Shown one piece after another: positions 36,083-44,715 of a DNA stretch of 64,000 bases; position 1 is the first letter of the stretch; each line of letters begins with the position of its first letter. Source of the stretch: Desulfonauticus submarinus (GTDB taxonomy: Bacteria > Desulfobacterota > Desulfovibrionia > Desulfovibrionales > Desulfonatronovibrionaceae). A program made the translations under genes and the position numbers. Location of the stretch: contig NZ_FNIN01000005.1 of the NCBI RefSeq assembly GCF_900104045.1, forward strand, positions 1 to 64,000, given 5' to 3'. A model generated the notes under the pieces. That model saw only the letters and a program-made list of their open reading frames with translations. It did not search any database and was not told the origin of the DNA.

Positions 36083-37108
36083 ATGTCTCGGTTAACCCTT
36101 AAACAAGCTCTTGAGCTTTGGCAAGAACAAGACCTTTTTAATTTGGGGAAAATGGCTCATAAAAAAAGGTTTGAGCTTCATCCAGAACCAGTAGTTAGTT
36201 ATATTGTAGATAGGAATATAAATTATACCAATATTTGTGTTTCTGGATGTAAATTCTGTGCTTTTTATGCCCCTCCTAATTCAAAGAAAGGATATGTTTT
36301 AAGTTTTGATGAATTAGCTAAGAAAGTAGAAGAAACTGTTTCCTTAGGTGGTTATCAGATTTTGTTGCAAGGTGGAATGAATCCTGATTTGGATTTAGAT
36401 TTTTATAAGAATATGTTATTGTTTTTAAAAAAACGTTTCCCAAGTGTTTGGATTCATGGTTTTTCCCCTCCAGAGATAAGTTTTTTGGCTCAAAAAGAAA
36501 ATATATCTATAAAAGAAGTGTTGCTTCATTTAAAAGAGGCTGGTTTGGATTCTATTCCTGGTGGAGGAGCAGAGATTTTAGTAGATAGAGTTCGGAAAAA
36601 AGTTTCTCCTCGTAAGTGCGATGCTAGCACGTGGCTAAAAGTTATGGAAGATGCTCATTCCCTTGGGTTTAAGACTACTGCCACTATGATGTTTGGTCAT
36701 GTAGAGACTTTTGAAGAACGTTTAGAACATCTGCAAAGAATTCGGGAATTGCAAGACAAAACAGGCGGCTTTACTGCTTTCATTCCTTGGACCTTTCAGC
36801 CTAAAAATACTTTAATTGATGTCCCTGAAGTATCTTCAGTAGAATATCTAAGATTTTTAGCCCTTAGTCGATTATTTTTGGACAATGTTCCTAATATTCA
36901 AGCATCTTGGGTTACTCAGGGGCCAAAAGTTGGACAAATGGCTCTTTTTTGGGGAGCAAATGATTTTGGCTCTACCATGATTGAAGAAAATGTTGTCAAG
37001 GCTACAGGAGTTTGTTTTAGGCTGCCAGAGGAAAAATTGCGGGAAATTATTGCAGGAGCTGGATTTGTACCTAAAAAGAGAAGTATGGATTATACTCTTT
37101 TAGAATAA
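36083..37108 (+). CDS. mqnC: Cyclic dehypoxanthinyl futalosine synthase
   Basis: Radical SAM enzyme of the futalosine route to menaquinone, which cyclises dehypoxanthinyl futalosine. The CVSGCKFC cluster (Cys-x3-Cys-x2-Cys) is near residue 53. Further family segments are LLQGGMNPDLDLDFYKNM and TATMMFGHVETFEERLEHL. At 341 residues it is slightly short of some homologues. Its presence indicates menaquinone as the respiratory quinone, consistent with the quinol-linked operon at 58481-62662. Confidence 0.92.
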   Translation: MSRLTLKQALELWQEQDLFNLGKMAHKKRFELHPEPVVSYIVDRNINYTNICVSGCKFCAFYAPPNSKKGYVLSFDELAKKVEETVSLGGYQILLQGGMNPDLDLDFYKNMLLFLKKRFPSVWIHGFSPPEISFLAQKENISIKEVLLHLKEAGLDSIPGGGAEILVDRVRKKVSPRKCDASTWLKVMEDAHSLGFKTTATMMFGHVETFEERLEHLQRIRELQDKTGGFTAFIPWTFQPKNTLIDVPEVSSVEYLRFLALSRLFLDNVPNIQASWVTQGPKVGQMALFWGANDFGSTMIEENVVKATGVCFRLPEEKLREIIAGAGFVPKKRSMDYTLLE

Positions 37109-37128
37109 ATAGAAAGGGAGTATTTTTT

Positions 37129-38337
37129 ATGTTTAAAGAATTAACTAAAGAAGAAATTGCCTTTCGTCTTCAAAAGTTGCGGAATAAGTGGGAACAATTA
37201 AGTTTTCCAACAAAGGATATTTTTATTTTTTCTCGTACGCTTATTTATTATTTTACTGGAACATGGGCCAATGGTCTTTTGTATTTACCATTAGTTGGTG
37301 AACCCATTTTGTTTTGTAGAAAGGGACTTGGCAGGGCTAAAAAGGAAGCAAAAATTTCTTCTGTGGTATCTTTTCGTTCATATTCGCAAGTAGAGGGAAT
37401 TCTAAAAGACTTTGGATATAAATTAAAGACACCGATTGGTGTAGAAAAAAGAGGTCTTACTTGGGAATTGGCTGAGCTTTGGCAGAATAAACTAAAAAAT
37501 TTTGAAATGATTAACGCAGATTATCTTTTAGCCAAGACTAGAAGCGTTAAAACTCGTTATGAGCTAGAGCTATTAAGAGAAGCTGGGAATAGGCATTGGT
37601 TGGGATTAAGAGAACATCTTCCTTTAAAAATCAGACCTAAAATGACAGAATATGAAATAAGTGTGGAGTTGTGGAAGGTATTTTTCGAGTTAGAACATGC
37701 AGGACTTATGAGAATGCAGGCATGTGGAGAAGAAATTTTTTTAGGACATATTGCAGCAGGAGATAGTGGTATTTATGGAAGTGCCTTTAATGGTCCACTT
37801 TGTTTGAGAGGTGTCCATCCGTTAGTTCCACAAATGGGCTCTCCTAATAAAGTTTGGGAAGAAAATGAGCCTTTAACTATAGATGTTGGATTTTGTTATC
37901 AAGGTTATCATACAGATAAAACTCAAGTGTATTTTTCAAAAAATTATAAGCCTGCGCGGGAGGTCTTAGATGCTCAAAAGTGTTGTGAGGAAATTCAAGA
38001 ACAGGCAAGGGAAATGTTAAAACCAGGGGTGTTGCCAGAAGAGATTTATGTAAAAGCAGTAGAATTTGCCAAGAAAAAAGGTTTTGAACAGGGCTTTATG
38101 GGGTTAAAGGAAGATAAGGTTAATTTTTTGGGACATGGAATAGGGCTTTTTATTGATGAGTATCCGCCTTTGGCCAAAAAAATTAAAGATCCACTTGAAG
38201 AAAACATGGTAATTGCCCTTGAGCCTAAAATAGGTTTACCTTCTATTGGTATGGTAGGGGTGGAAAATACTTTTTTAGTAACTTCTAACGGCGGAGAATG
38301 TATAACAGGTAAAGAGTTTTCGCCTATTTGGATTTGA
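37129..38337 (+). CDS. M24 family metallopeptidase (Xaa-Pro aminopeptidase-like)
   Basis: A 402-residue protein with an N-terminal creatinase-like domain (about 1-150) and a C-terminal pita-bread domain. The dinuclear metal site is complete: Asp in TIDVGFCYQG, Asp in GYHTDKTQ, His in FLGHGIGLFID, Glu in ALEPKIGLP and Glu in MVGVENTFLV. It is expected to cleave Xaa-Pro peptides or to act as a related prolidase. It starts 20 bp after mqnC and is probably cotranscribed. Confidence 0.9.
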   Translation: MFKELTKEEIAFRLQKLRNKWEQLSFPTKDIFIFSRTLIYYFTGTWANGLLYLPLVGEPILFCRKGLGRAKKEAKISSVVSFRSYSQVEGILKDFGYKLKTPIGVEKRGLTWELAELWQNKLKNFEMINADYLLAKTRSVKTRYELELLREAGNRHWLGLREHLPLKIRPKMTEYEISVELWKVFFELEHAGLMRMQACGEEIFLGHIAAGDSGIYGSAFNGPLCLRGVHPLVPQMGSPNKVWEENEPLTIDVGFCYQGYHTDKTQVYFSKNYKPAREVLDAQKCCEEIQEQAREMLKPGVLPEEIYVKAVEFAKKKGFEQGFMGLKEDKVNFLGHGIGLFIDEYPPLAKKIKDPLEENMVIALEPKIGLPSIGMVGVENTFLVTSNGGECITGKEFSPIWI

Positions 38338-38342
38338 TACTA

Positions 38343-38378
38343 AAAAGAGAGGCTTATAAAATAAGCCTCTCTTTTATA
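38343..38378. terminator. Bidirectional terminator between convergent genes
   Basis: A 15-bp perfect stem (38343-38357 with 38361-38375), AAA loop, T tract on both strands. It lies between the M24 peptidase and ppaC stops. Confidence 0.92.
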
Positions 38379-38386
38379 TACTTTAT

Positions 38387-39310
38387 TTAACCAGCAAAGG
38401 CCTTTTCAAAGTTTGGTACTACTTGTTTTTTACGGCTCATTACTCCATCTAACCATACAGAACGACCTTCAACAGCTTTGCCAAAAGCTTTTTCTACTAC
38501 AGATGCGTCATCAGAAACTACCAATAACTCAGTTCCTTCTTTCATAATATCTGTGAGCATGAGGAAAATAGAATGAGCACCCTTTTCTTCTTTGACTTTT
38601 TTCATCTCTTCATAAAGGTCATCTTTGACAGGATCCAAGATGGATAGATCAACTACTTCTAGTTGTCCAATACCAACCTTGTTCCCACTCATATCAAAAT
38701 CTTTGTAGTCGCGGAATAGTAAATCTCTAATAGGTGTGCCTTCTACTGCAGATTTTACTTTAAACATTTCCATGCCAAGGGCTTGTAAATCGTCAACACC
38801 TGCAATTTTAGCTAAGGCTTCTGCAGCTTCTTTATCTTTATCTGTGCAAGTAGCGGATTTGAAGATAACAGTATCACTTAAGATAGCACAGAGCATAATC
38901 CCTGCAATATTTTTAGGAATTTCAACTCCAAAAAAGTCATACATAGATTTGATTACAGTACAGGTACATCCTACAGGCCAAATCCAACATTCTAAAGGAT
39001 TGGGAGTAGTTACATCACCTAATTTGTGATGGTCTATAATGCCTAAAATTTCACCTTCTTTTAGGTCATCTAAACTCTGGGCTAAATCAGAATGGTCTAC
39101 TAAAATGAGTTGTTTACCTTTGGCAGAATCAATAAATTCTGGGGCATCAACGCCAAATTTTTCTAAAACAAATTTACTTTCTGGATTTAATTCGCCTTGC
39201 ATAGCTGGTTTGGCTTCTACACCAAGTTTGGATTTAAGATCAGCTACAGCAATGGCAGCACAGACAGAGTCTGTATCAGGGTTTTTGTGTCCATAAACAT
39301 AAACAGCCAT
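38387..39310 (-). CDS. ppaC: Manganese-dependent inorganic pyrophosphatase
   Basis: DHH-family enzyme that hydrolyses pyrophosphate. Metal ligands are in VYGHKNPDTDSV (His, Asp, Asp), in LVDHSDLAQ and in the DHHKLG triad. The 307-residue length is typical of PpaC. I set the start at ATG 39310 because GAGGAGG lies 8 bases before it. The frame is open to 39397, but the added 29 residues are Lys-rich, lack a ribosome site and are not part of the family. A soluble pyrophosphatase is needed by sulfate reducers to pull sulfate activation forward. Confidence 0.95.
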   Translation of the reverse strand: MAVYVYGHKNPDTDSVCAAIAVADLKSKLGVEAKPAMQGELNPESKFVLEKFGVDAPEFIDSAKGKQLILVDHSDLAQSLDDLKEGEILGIIDHHKLGDVTTPNPLECWIWPVGCTCTVIKSMYDFFGVEIPKNIAGIMLCAILSDTVIFKSATCTDKDKEAAEALAKIAGVDDLQALGMEMFKVKSAVEGTPIRDLLFRDYKDFDMSGNKVGIGQLEVVDLSILDPVKDDLYEEMKKVKEEKGAHSIFLMLTDIMKEGTELLVVSDDASVVEKAFGKAVEGRSVWLDGVMSRKKQVVPNFEKAFAG

Positions 39311-39459
39311 GAGAAACCTCCTCAATTTTTTTACTTTCTTTTTAAAGAGCTTGTTCAAAATAGCACAAAGTTTTTGCCTTGCCAAGAAAAAAGTCATCTT
39401 CTCTTATGATAAGAAAATATTGCCAGTAAGCTTTTATATAAGTAGATTGATATTGTTTG

Positions 39460-40755
39460 TTATTTAAACTGATTAGGGTCTAGATTATATTTTTTTATTC
39501 TATGCCAGAGACTTCGTTCTTTTATTCCCAAGATTTTAGCTGCTTTTCTTTGAATCCCTTTAGTTTGATATAGTGCATTTAAAATAAGATGTTTTTCTAT
39601 TTCCTGTAGTTTTTGGTCAAGATTTAAAGGTGTAGTTAGGTTTATAGGAGTAGAAATAGTTTCTTTATTTATAAATGGTAGGCTCTCAGGAGAGATTATA
39701 TTATTGGAAGAAGAAAGGGCAGCTCTTTCTAGGACATTGAATAGTTCTCTTATATTTCCTGGCCATGAATAATTTAATAGATGGGCAAGGGTTTCAGGAA
39801 GTAGTTTTTTTTCAGGAAAATGTTTTTTTAAAAAGAATTCAGCTAAAATAGGAATGTCTTCTTTACGTTTTCTTAATGGTGGAAGATGTATAGGAAAAAC
39901 ATTTAACCTGAAAAATAAATCTTCTCTAAAAGTTCCTTTTTTAATCATTTGTTCTAAAGATTTGTTCGTGGCTGCAATAATACGAATATCTATTTTTTTA
40001 GGATGTTTACCTCCAAGTCTTTCTACTCTTTTGTCTTCTAGTACTCGTAATAACTTGCCTTGAAGCTCTAAAGGTAAGTCTCCTATTTCATCTAAAAAAA
40101 GTGTTCCTTTATGAGCAAGCTCAAATTTACCTGGTTTACTTTTTATTGCTCCTGTAAAAGCACCTTTTTCATATCCAAACAGTTCACTCTCTATTAAATC
40201 TTTTGGCAGAGCAGCACAGTTTATTTTAATCAATGGCCCATTATGTCGAGCACTTAGTTTATGCAAATGTTCAGCAATTAACTCTTTGCCTGTACCACTT
40301 TCTCCTAAGATGAGAACTGTGGAATCTGTAGGAGCCACAGTTAATACTTGTTGAAGAACTTGGCGCATTACTTTGCTCTGACAGATAATATCTGGAAAGA
40401 ATTTTTTAGTTTCTACTAAAGAAATAGCCTTTGTCACTACGCCATAGGCATGATTAAAAATTGGCTCATATTTTAAATCTTGCTTGATACGTTCTACCTC
40501 TTTTTTTTCTTTAGAGATAAAGGGAGAAACTTTTTCCACAAATTCATCTATTGGTTTTAATAATAGTTTTATAAGAGATAAGGTCAAAAAAAACATTACT
40601 AAAAACACAACAAAAGCAGCTGCAAGCTTAAAGGATACATGATATTTTTGAATATAGATGCTGATGATAAAAAATAAAAATCCTATTCCGCCAACAATAA
40701 AAGAAATTAAAATTTCAGGTGATATAAAGATTTTTTTTCTAAGGAATTTCTTCAT
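39460..40755 (-). CDS. Membrane-anchored sigma-54-dependent activator
   Basis: A 431-residue enhancer-binding protein. Two hydrophobic segments at about 16-35 and 43-65 anchor it in the inner membrane; there is no receiver domain. The AAA+ domain has Walker A GESGTGKE (151-158), the sigma-54 contact loop GAFTGA (198-203) and Walker B TLFLDEIG. A Fis-type helix-turn-helix ends the protein (RKAAKILGIKERSLWHRIKKYNL). It is the last gene of the pilus locus. A sigma-54 promoter and paired palindromes at the locus head (53397-53581) are the natural target. The membrane input signal is unknown. Confidence 0.93.
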   Translation of the reverse strand: MKKFLRKKIFISPEILISFIVGGIGFLFFIISIYIQKYHVSFKLAAAFVVFLVMFFLTLSLIKLLLKPIDEFVEKVSPFISKEKKEVERIKQDLKYEPIFNHAYGVVTKAISLVETKKFFPDIICQSKVMRQVLQQVLTVAPTDSTVLILGESGTGKELIAEHLHKLSARHNGPLIKINCAALPKDLIESELFGYEKGAFTGAIKSKPGKFELAHKGTLFLDEIGDLPLELQGKLLRVLEDKRVERLGGKHPKKIDIRIIAATNKSLEQMIKKGTFREDLFFRLNVFPIHLPPLRKRKEDIPILAEFFLKKHFPEKKLLPETLAHLLNYSWPGNIRELFNVLERAALSSSNNIISPESLPFINKETISTPINLTTPLNLDQKLQEIEKHLILNALYQTKGIQRKAAKILGIKERSLWHRIKKYNLDPNQFK

Positions 40756-40757
40756 AA

Positions 40758-41981
40758 TTATCTAGCAGCCATTTTAGTGAGATCCCACATTGGCATAAAT
40801 ATAGCTAAGGCAAAAAATCCCACAACTGCAGCTAAACCTACTATTAAAATAGGTCCAATATTAGTTGACATCTTTTGAACAGCATATTCTACTTCTTCAT
40901 CATAGTGTTTCGATATTTCACTTAGCATTTCATCAAGATTCCCTGTTTCCTCTCCAACAGCAATCATAGAAATCACCATTGGGGTAAAAAATTTAGCAGA
41001 TTTTAAAGGTCCAGAAATGCCTCTTCCTTCTTTTAATTTTTCTCTTATATTCTCAAACTGTTGAGAAATAGCGGCATTTCCTATAGTATCTGATAATATA
41101 TCAATAGATTTTAATACACCTATACCACTTGCTTGGAGAATTGCAAAAATACTAGAAAATCTAGACATAGCTGCTTTTTGAAATACAGGGCCAATGATTG
41201 GAGTTTTTAAGAGAATGGTATCCCGCACTATTTTGCCCTGTTTTGTTTTAAAATATAATGCTAAACTTACTATCGTACCAATAAGAAAAAGTAGGCATAA
41301 ATACCAATAAGTAATTAAAAAATGATATAGATTCAGTGCCATAACTGTAGGAAGAGGAAGTTGAATACCTGCGTTTTTAAAGATAAGAACAAATTTTGGA
41401 ATTACAAAGGTAAGTAAAAAGAAAAATGCTCCAGTTAAGGCTATTAACACAATCATAGGGTATTGTAATGCTGATTTAATATCTTGTTTTACTTTATATT
41501 CATGGTCTAAAAGATAGCATAATCTATTCATTACTTCTACTAAAGAACCGCTAGTTTCACCTGCTCGTATCATTGCACAGTATAAACGGGAGAAGGTCTT
41601 AGGATGTTTAGAGAAAGCTTGGTATAGGGTTTTTCCTTCTTGGATATCTTTTTTCATTTCTATAATAATTTCTTGGAGTTTTATATTTTCTACTTGATTT
41701 TCTAAAATGGATAAGATTTCTACTATAGACAACCCAGCCTTAAACATGGTTCTAAATTGTTTTGTAAATATGATTAGTTCTGGGGTTTTTAAGGGAAATA
41801 ATTTGCTTTTTAAGCTTTTCCAGATAGAATTTTTGGATATAGAATCAAAATTTTCTTCTATTTTTTGAGGGTATAAGTCTTTTTCAAGCAAAATGCTTTC
41901 AGCATTTTCTTTAGAGTTTGCTTGGATTACTCCTTCTATTAATTCCCCGTCTTCTGTAATTGCCGTATATTTATATTCCAT
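40758..41981 (-). CDS. mshG: Pilus inner-membrane platform protein (MshG/PilC/GspF)
   Basis: A 407-residue inner-membrane protein on which pilins are assembled. It has the duplicated T2SSF domain (FTKQFRTMFKAGLSIVEIL and FSSIFAILQASGIGVLKSI) and three transmembrane segments. It begins with YKYTAITEDGELIEGVIQANS, as is usual. It is placed between the ATPase and the activator gene. Confidence 0.9.
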   Translation of the reverse strand: MEYKYTAITEDGELIEGVIQANSKENAESILLEKDLYPQKIEENFDSISKNSIWKSLKSKLFPLKTPELIIFTKQFRTMFKAGLSIVEILSILENQVENIKLQEIIIEMKKDIQEGKTLYQAFSKHPKTFSRLYCAMIRAGETSGSLVEVMNRLCYLLDHEYKVKQDIKSALQYPMIVLIALTGAFFFLLTFVIPKFVLIFKNAGIQLPLPTVMALNLYHFLITYWYLCLLFLIGTIVSLALYFKTKQGKIVRDTILLKTPIIGPVFQKAAMSRFSSIFAILQASGIGVLKSIDILSDTIGNAAISQQFENIREKLKEGRGISGPLKSAKFFTPMVISMIAVGEETGNLDEMLSEISKHYDEEVEYAVQKMSTNIGPILIVGLAAVVGFFALAIFMPMWDLTKMAAR

Positions 41982-42001
41982 ATGCTTATTATACCTATTT
42001 C

Positions 42002-43696
42002 TTAGCTCAATACAACTTTAATTGCTTCTTCTGGGATAGTAATTCCTTTCTTTATTTTTTCTAATACATCTTCTTTTAAGGTTCTTAATTTTTTATTGTT
42101 GATTAAAATTTGTCTTAAAGTTTTAGATGGAGTATTTTTTAGAATGAGTTCTTGTACTTCATCATCATTTATAAGAATTTCATAGACTCCAACTCTACCT
42201 GAAAATCCCGTGTAGTGACATTGGGGACACCCTTTCCCCCTTTTGTATTCTATGTCTACTTTATTTAATCCAAGGTAATGGATTATTTTTTTATCAGGAG
42301 TGTATTTTTCTTGACAGTAAGGACATACTTTTCTCACCAATCTTTGGGCAATTGAGAGCATTAAAGAAGAAGCAACCATAAAAGGCTCTATTCCCATATC
42401 TATAAATCTGGTGATAGAACTAGCAGCATCATTAGTGTGAAGAGTACTTAGTAACTTGTGCCCGGTTAGAGCTGCTTGAATTGCAATTCGGGCAGTTTCT
42501 AGGTCTCTAATTTCTCCAACCATAATTACATCAGGATCTTGGCGTAAAATAGAGCGTAATCCAGTGGCAAAAGTCATCCCTGCTTTTTTATTTAGCTGGA
42601 CTTGTCTAATATTATTCATCCTGTATTCTACTGGATCTTCTAGAGTGATTATATTAATTTCTGGTTGGTTTATCATATTTAAAATAGCATATAAGGTAGT
42701 AGATTTTCCACTTCCTGTTGGTCCTGTTGCTAGAATCATTCCATAAGGATTTTGAATAATTTTTTCTATCTTAAGTCTGTCCTCTATATCCATTCCCATT
42801 TCTTCAAGGGAATATATTTTTCTGCCCATATCTAGAAGACGGAGGACAAGATTTTCTCCATAAATAGTTGGTAGAGATGAAACTCTTACATTTATTTCTT
42901 TATTTTCTATTTTTATAGTAAAACGTCCATCTTGGGGAATGCGGGTGTTTGCTATGTCCATGTTAGCAAGGATTTTTATTCTAGAGGCTATGGCTAGAAA
43001 CATTTTTTTAGGTGGAGCTGGACGTTCATATAATGTACCATCTATACGGAAACGTAATTGTATTCGTTCTTTTTCAGGACTTAAATGTATATCACTTGCG
43101 TGTTCTCTTACTGCTTGAGTTAAAATAGAATTTACTAATCTTATAACAGGAGCTTCTTTAGCTAAACCTGTAAGATTAGATATTTCTAAATCATCTGAGG
43201 TATCTAGATCATCTGGAGAGCTTATTTCTAAATTATCTATTTCCTCAATCACCTCACTTAGGTTTTGTTTTCCACCATATAAGGTGCTTAGGAGTTGTTC
43301 AATTTGAGATGGAGTACAAACAACAGGGTCAATTTCTTTATTAGTGTATAATTCCACAGAATCAACTGCTTCTATATCAAGAGGGTCTTCCATCCCCAGA
43401 ACTAAAATTCTTCCTTTATCCTCAAGAGGAACGACTCTATGTTCTGAGGCAATTTCAAAGGGTAGAGTTTTAGATAAATTAGGATCCAAAGGATATTTGT
43501 CAGGAGTGAAGATTGGTAAATTTAATTGTTTACTTAATACATTTGCTAAATCTGTTTCTTTTAAAAAACCTTCATTAATAAGATATTGTCCTAATTTTTG
43601 GGAGGGTGGTTTATTTTCAAGGGCAAGTTTTAATTGTTTAGGAGAGATTAAAGACTCGGCGAGTAACAATTCTCCCAATTTTTTTTTAGTTTTCAT
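42002..43696 (-). CDS. mshE: Pilus assembly ATPase (MshE/PilB/GspE)
   Basis: A 564-residue hexameric ATPase that powers pilus extension. An N-terminal GspE-N domain (about 1-140) is followed by the ATPase core with Walker A GPTGSGKST (325-333), an Asp box, Walker B LRQDPDVIMVGEIRD and the His box. The zinc-binding Cys pairs CPYC and CPQC sit in the last 110 residues. It overlaps the upstream AAA ATPase gene by 11 bases, so their translation is coupled. No PilT retraction ATPase is visible in this locus. Confidence 0.93.
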   Translation of the reverse strand: MKTKKKLGELLLAESLISPKQLKLALENKPPSQKLGQYLINEGFLKETDLANVLSKQLNLPIFTPDKYPLDPNLSKTLPFEIASEHRVVPLEDKGRILVLGMEDPLDIEAVDSVELYTNKEIDPVVCTPSQIEQLLSTLYGGKQNLSEVIEEIDNLEISSPDDLDTSDDLEISNLTGLAKEAPVIRLVNSILTQAVREHASDIHLSPEKERIQLRFRIDGTLYERPAPPKKMFLAIASRIKILANMDIANTRIPQDGRFTIKIENKEINVRVSSLPTIYGENLVLRLLDMGRKIYSLEEMGMDIEDRLKIEKIIQNPYGMILATGPTGSGKSTTLYAILNMINQPEINIITLEDPVEYRMNNIRQVQLNKKAGMTFATGLRSILRQDPDVIMVGEIRDLETARIAIQAALTGHKLLSTLHTNDAASSITRFIDMGIEPFMVASSLMLSIAQRLVRKVCPYCQEKYTPDKKIIHYLGLNKVDIEYKRGKGCPQCHYTGFSGRVGVYEILINDDEVQELILKNTPSKTLRQILINNKKLRTLKEDVLEKIKKGITIPEEAIKVVLS

Positions 43697-44714
43697 TTTC
43701 CAATCCTTTAAAGTTAGTAATTGGAATAGAAGGGCTGGCTTTTTGGGTAGGAATAATGTATTTATGAAAAATATTTTTGCCTATTTTAAAGTAGTTAATA
43801 CTAGACGATTTCCACATAATTAGAATGCAAGCCAGAGTTATAAAGAGAGCTATAATTAAATATACAAAAAACTTATTTTTTCGATTCGGGGTAGCAATTT
43901 TTTCTCTTTTTAATACAGTTTTTACTTGTTTTCTTTTTACCTTAGGTTCAGAGGATATAGCGGCTTGTAATAAACTTTTATGAGCTATATGTACAAGTTT
44001 CCTAGGGAAACCTTTAGATGCTTTATAAAGAGTAAAAATAGCAGGCCAAGAAAATAGTTCTTTAGAGGTAAAAATATCTGCTCCAGCTGCTCTTAATCTA
44101 AAAATAAGAAAATTTTTTACTTCCCAAAGATATAATGGACGCAATTTTAAAATAATATGAATTCTATCAAAAAAATTAGGCATTCTTTTTATTGTCAAAA
44201 AAAACTCTTCTTGCGCAAATATAATGACTTGTAAAAGTTTGTTTTCATTTGTTTCAAAATTTAGAAATTCGCGTATGCACTCTAAAATACAAGGTCTTAG
44301 TTTTTGCCCTTCATCTATTAAGAGAATAGGAACTTGTTGTTTGTGTGCAAATTCTAATATAGAATTTTTAATATGTTCCTTTAATTCTTTATTTGAAAAT
44401 GAATTGGGAGGAGTCTTAGAGTAAAATAATGTATATATATTTTTTAAAAAATCTCTTTCATTATCAAAATCTGGATCTAAAATAAGATAAAATATATAGT
44501 CTTTTTCTTCGTAAAATAAATTTAAAAGACGTCGACAAAGTGTCGTTTTTCCTGTTCCGACATGACCTAAAACTACACTTAGTCCTCTTTTTAAACGTAT
44601 AGATAGTTCTAATTGTTGTAGGCAGTACTTATGGGTTTTTGATTCATATAAAAAATTTGGATCAGGAGTGTTAGTAAAAGGTTCTTTTTTTAGGTTAAAA
44701 ACTGAATAATACAT
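43686..44714 (-). CDS. mshM: ExeA/MshM-like AAA ATPase with a membrane segment
   Basis: A 342-residue protein. The N-terminal AAA domain starts YYSVFNLKKEPFTNTPDPNF and has Walker A LGHVGTGKTTL (about 50-60) and Walker B PILLIDEGQ. A transmembrane segment lies at about 286-305, followed by a short periplasmic tail. This layout matches GspA/MshM proteins, which help build or place the secretin. It is directly between the secretin and assembly ATPase genes, as in MSHA loci. Confidence 0.88.
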   Translation of the reverse strand: MYYSVFNLKKEPFTNTPDPNFLYESKTHKYCLQQLELSIRLKRGLSVVLGHVGTGKTTLCRRLLNLFYEEKDYIFYLILDPDFDNERDFLKNIYTLFYSKTPPNSFSNKELKEHIKNSILEFAHKQQVPILLIDEGQKLRPCILECIREFLNFETNENKLLQVIIFAQEEFFLTIKRMPNFFDRIHIILKLRPLYLWEVKNFLIFRLRAAGADIFTSKELFSWPAIFTLYKASKGFPRKLVHIAHKSLLQAAISSEPKVKRKQVKTVLKREKIATPNRKNKFFVYLIIALFITLACILIMWKSSSINYFKIGKNIFHKYIIPTQKASPSIPITNFKGLENEN

Positions 44715-44715
44715 A

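Noticed and set aside
39308-39397. N-terminal extension of the pyrophosphatase to 39397
   Set aside because: The extra 29 residues are basic and not in the family; GAGGAGG sits right before ATG 39310.
43344-43823. Plus-strand frame of 159 codons across two pilus genes
   Set aside because: It is antisense to the start of the assembly ATPase gene and the end of the ExeA-like gene, both well supported.
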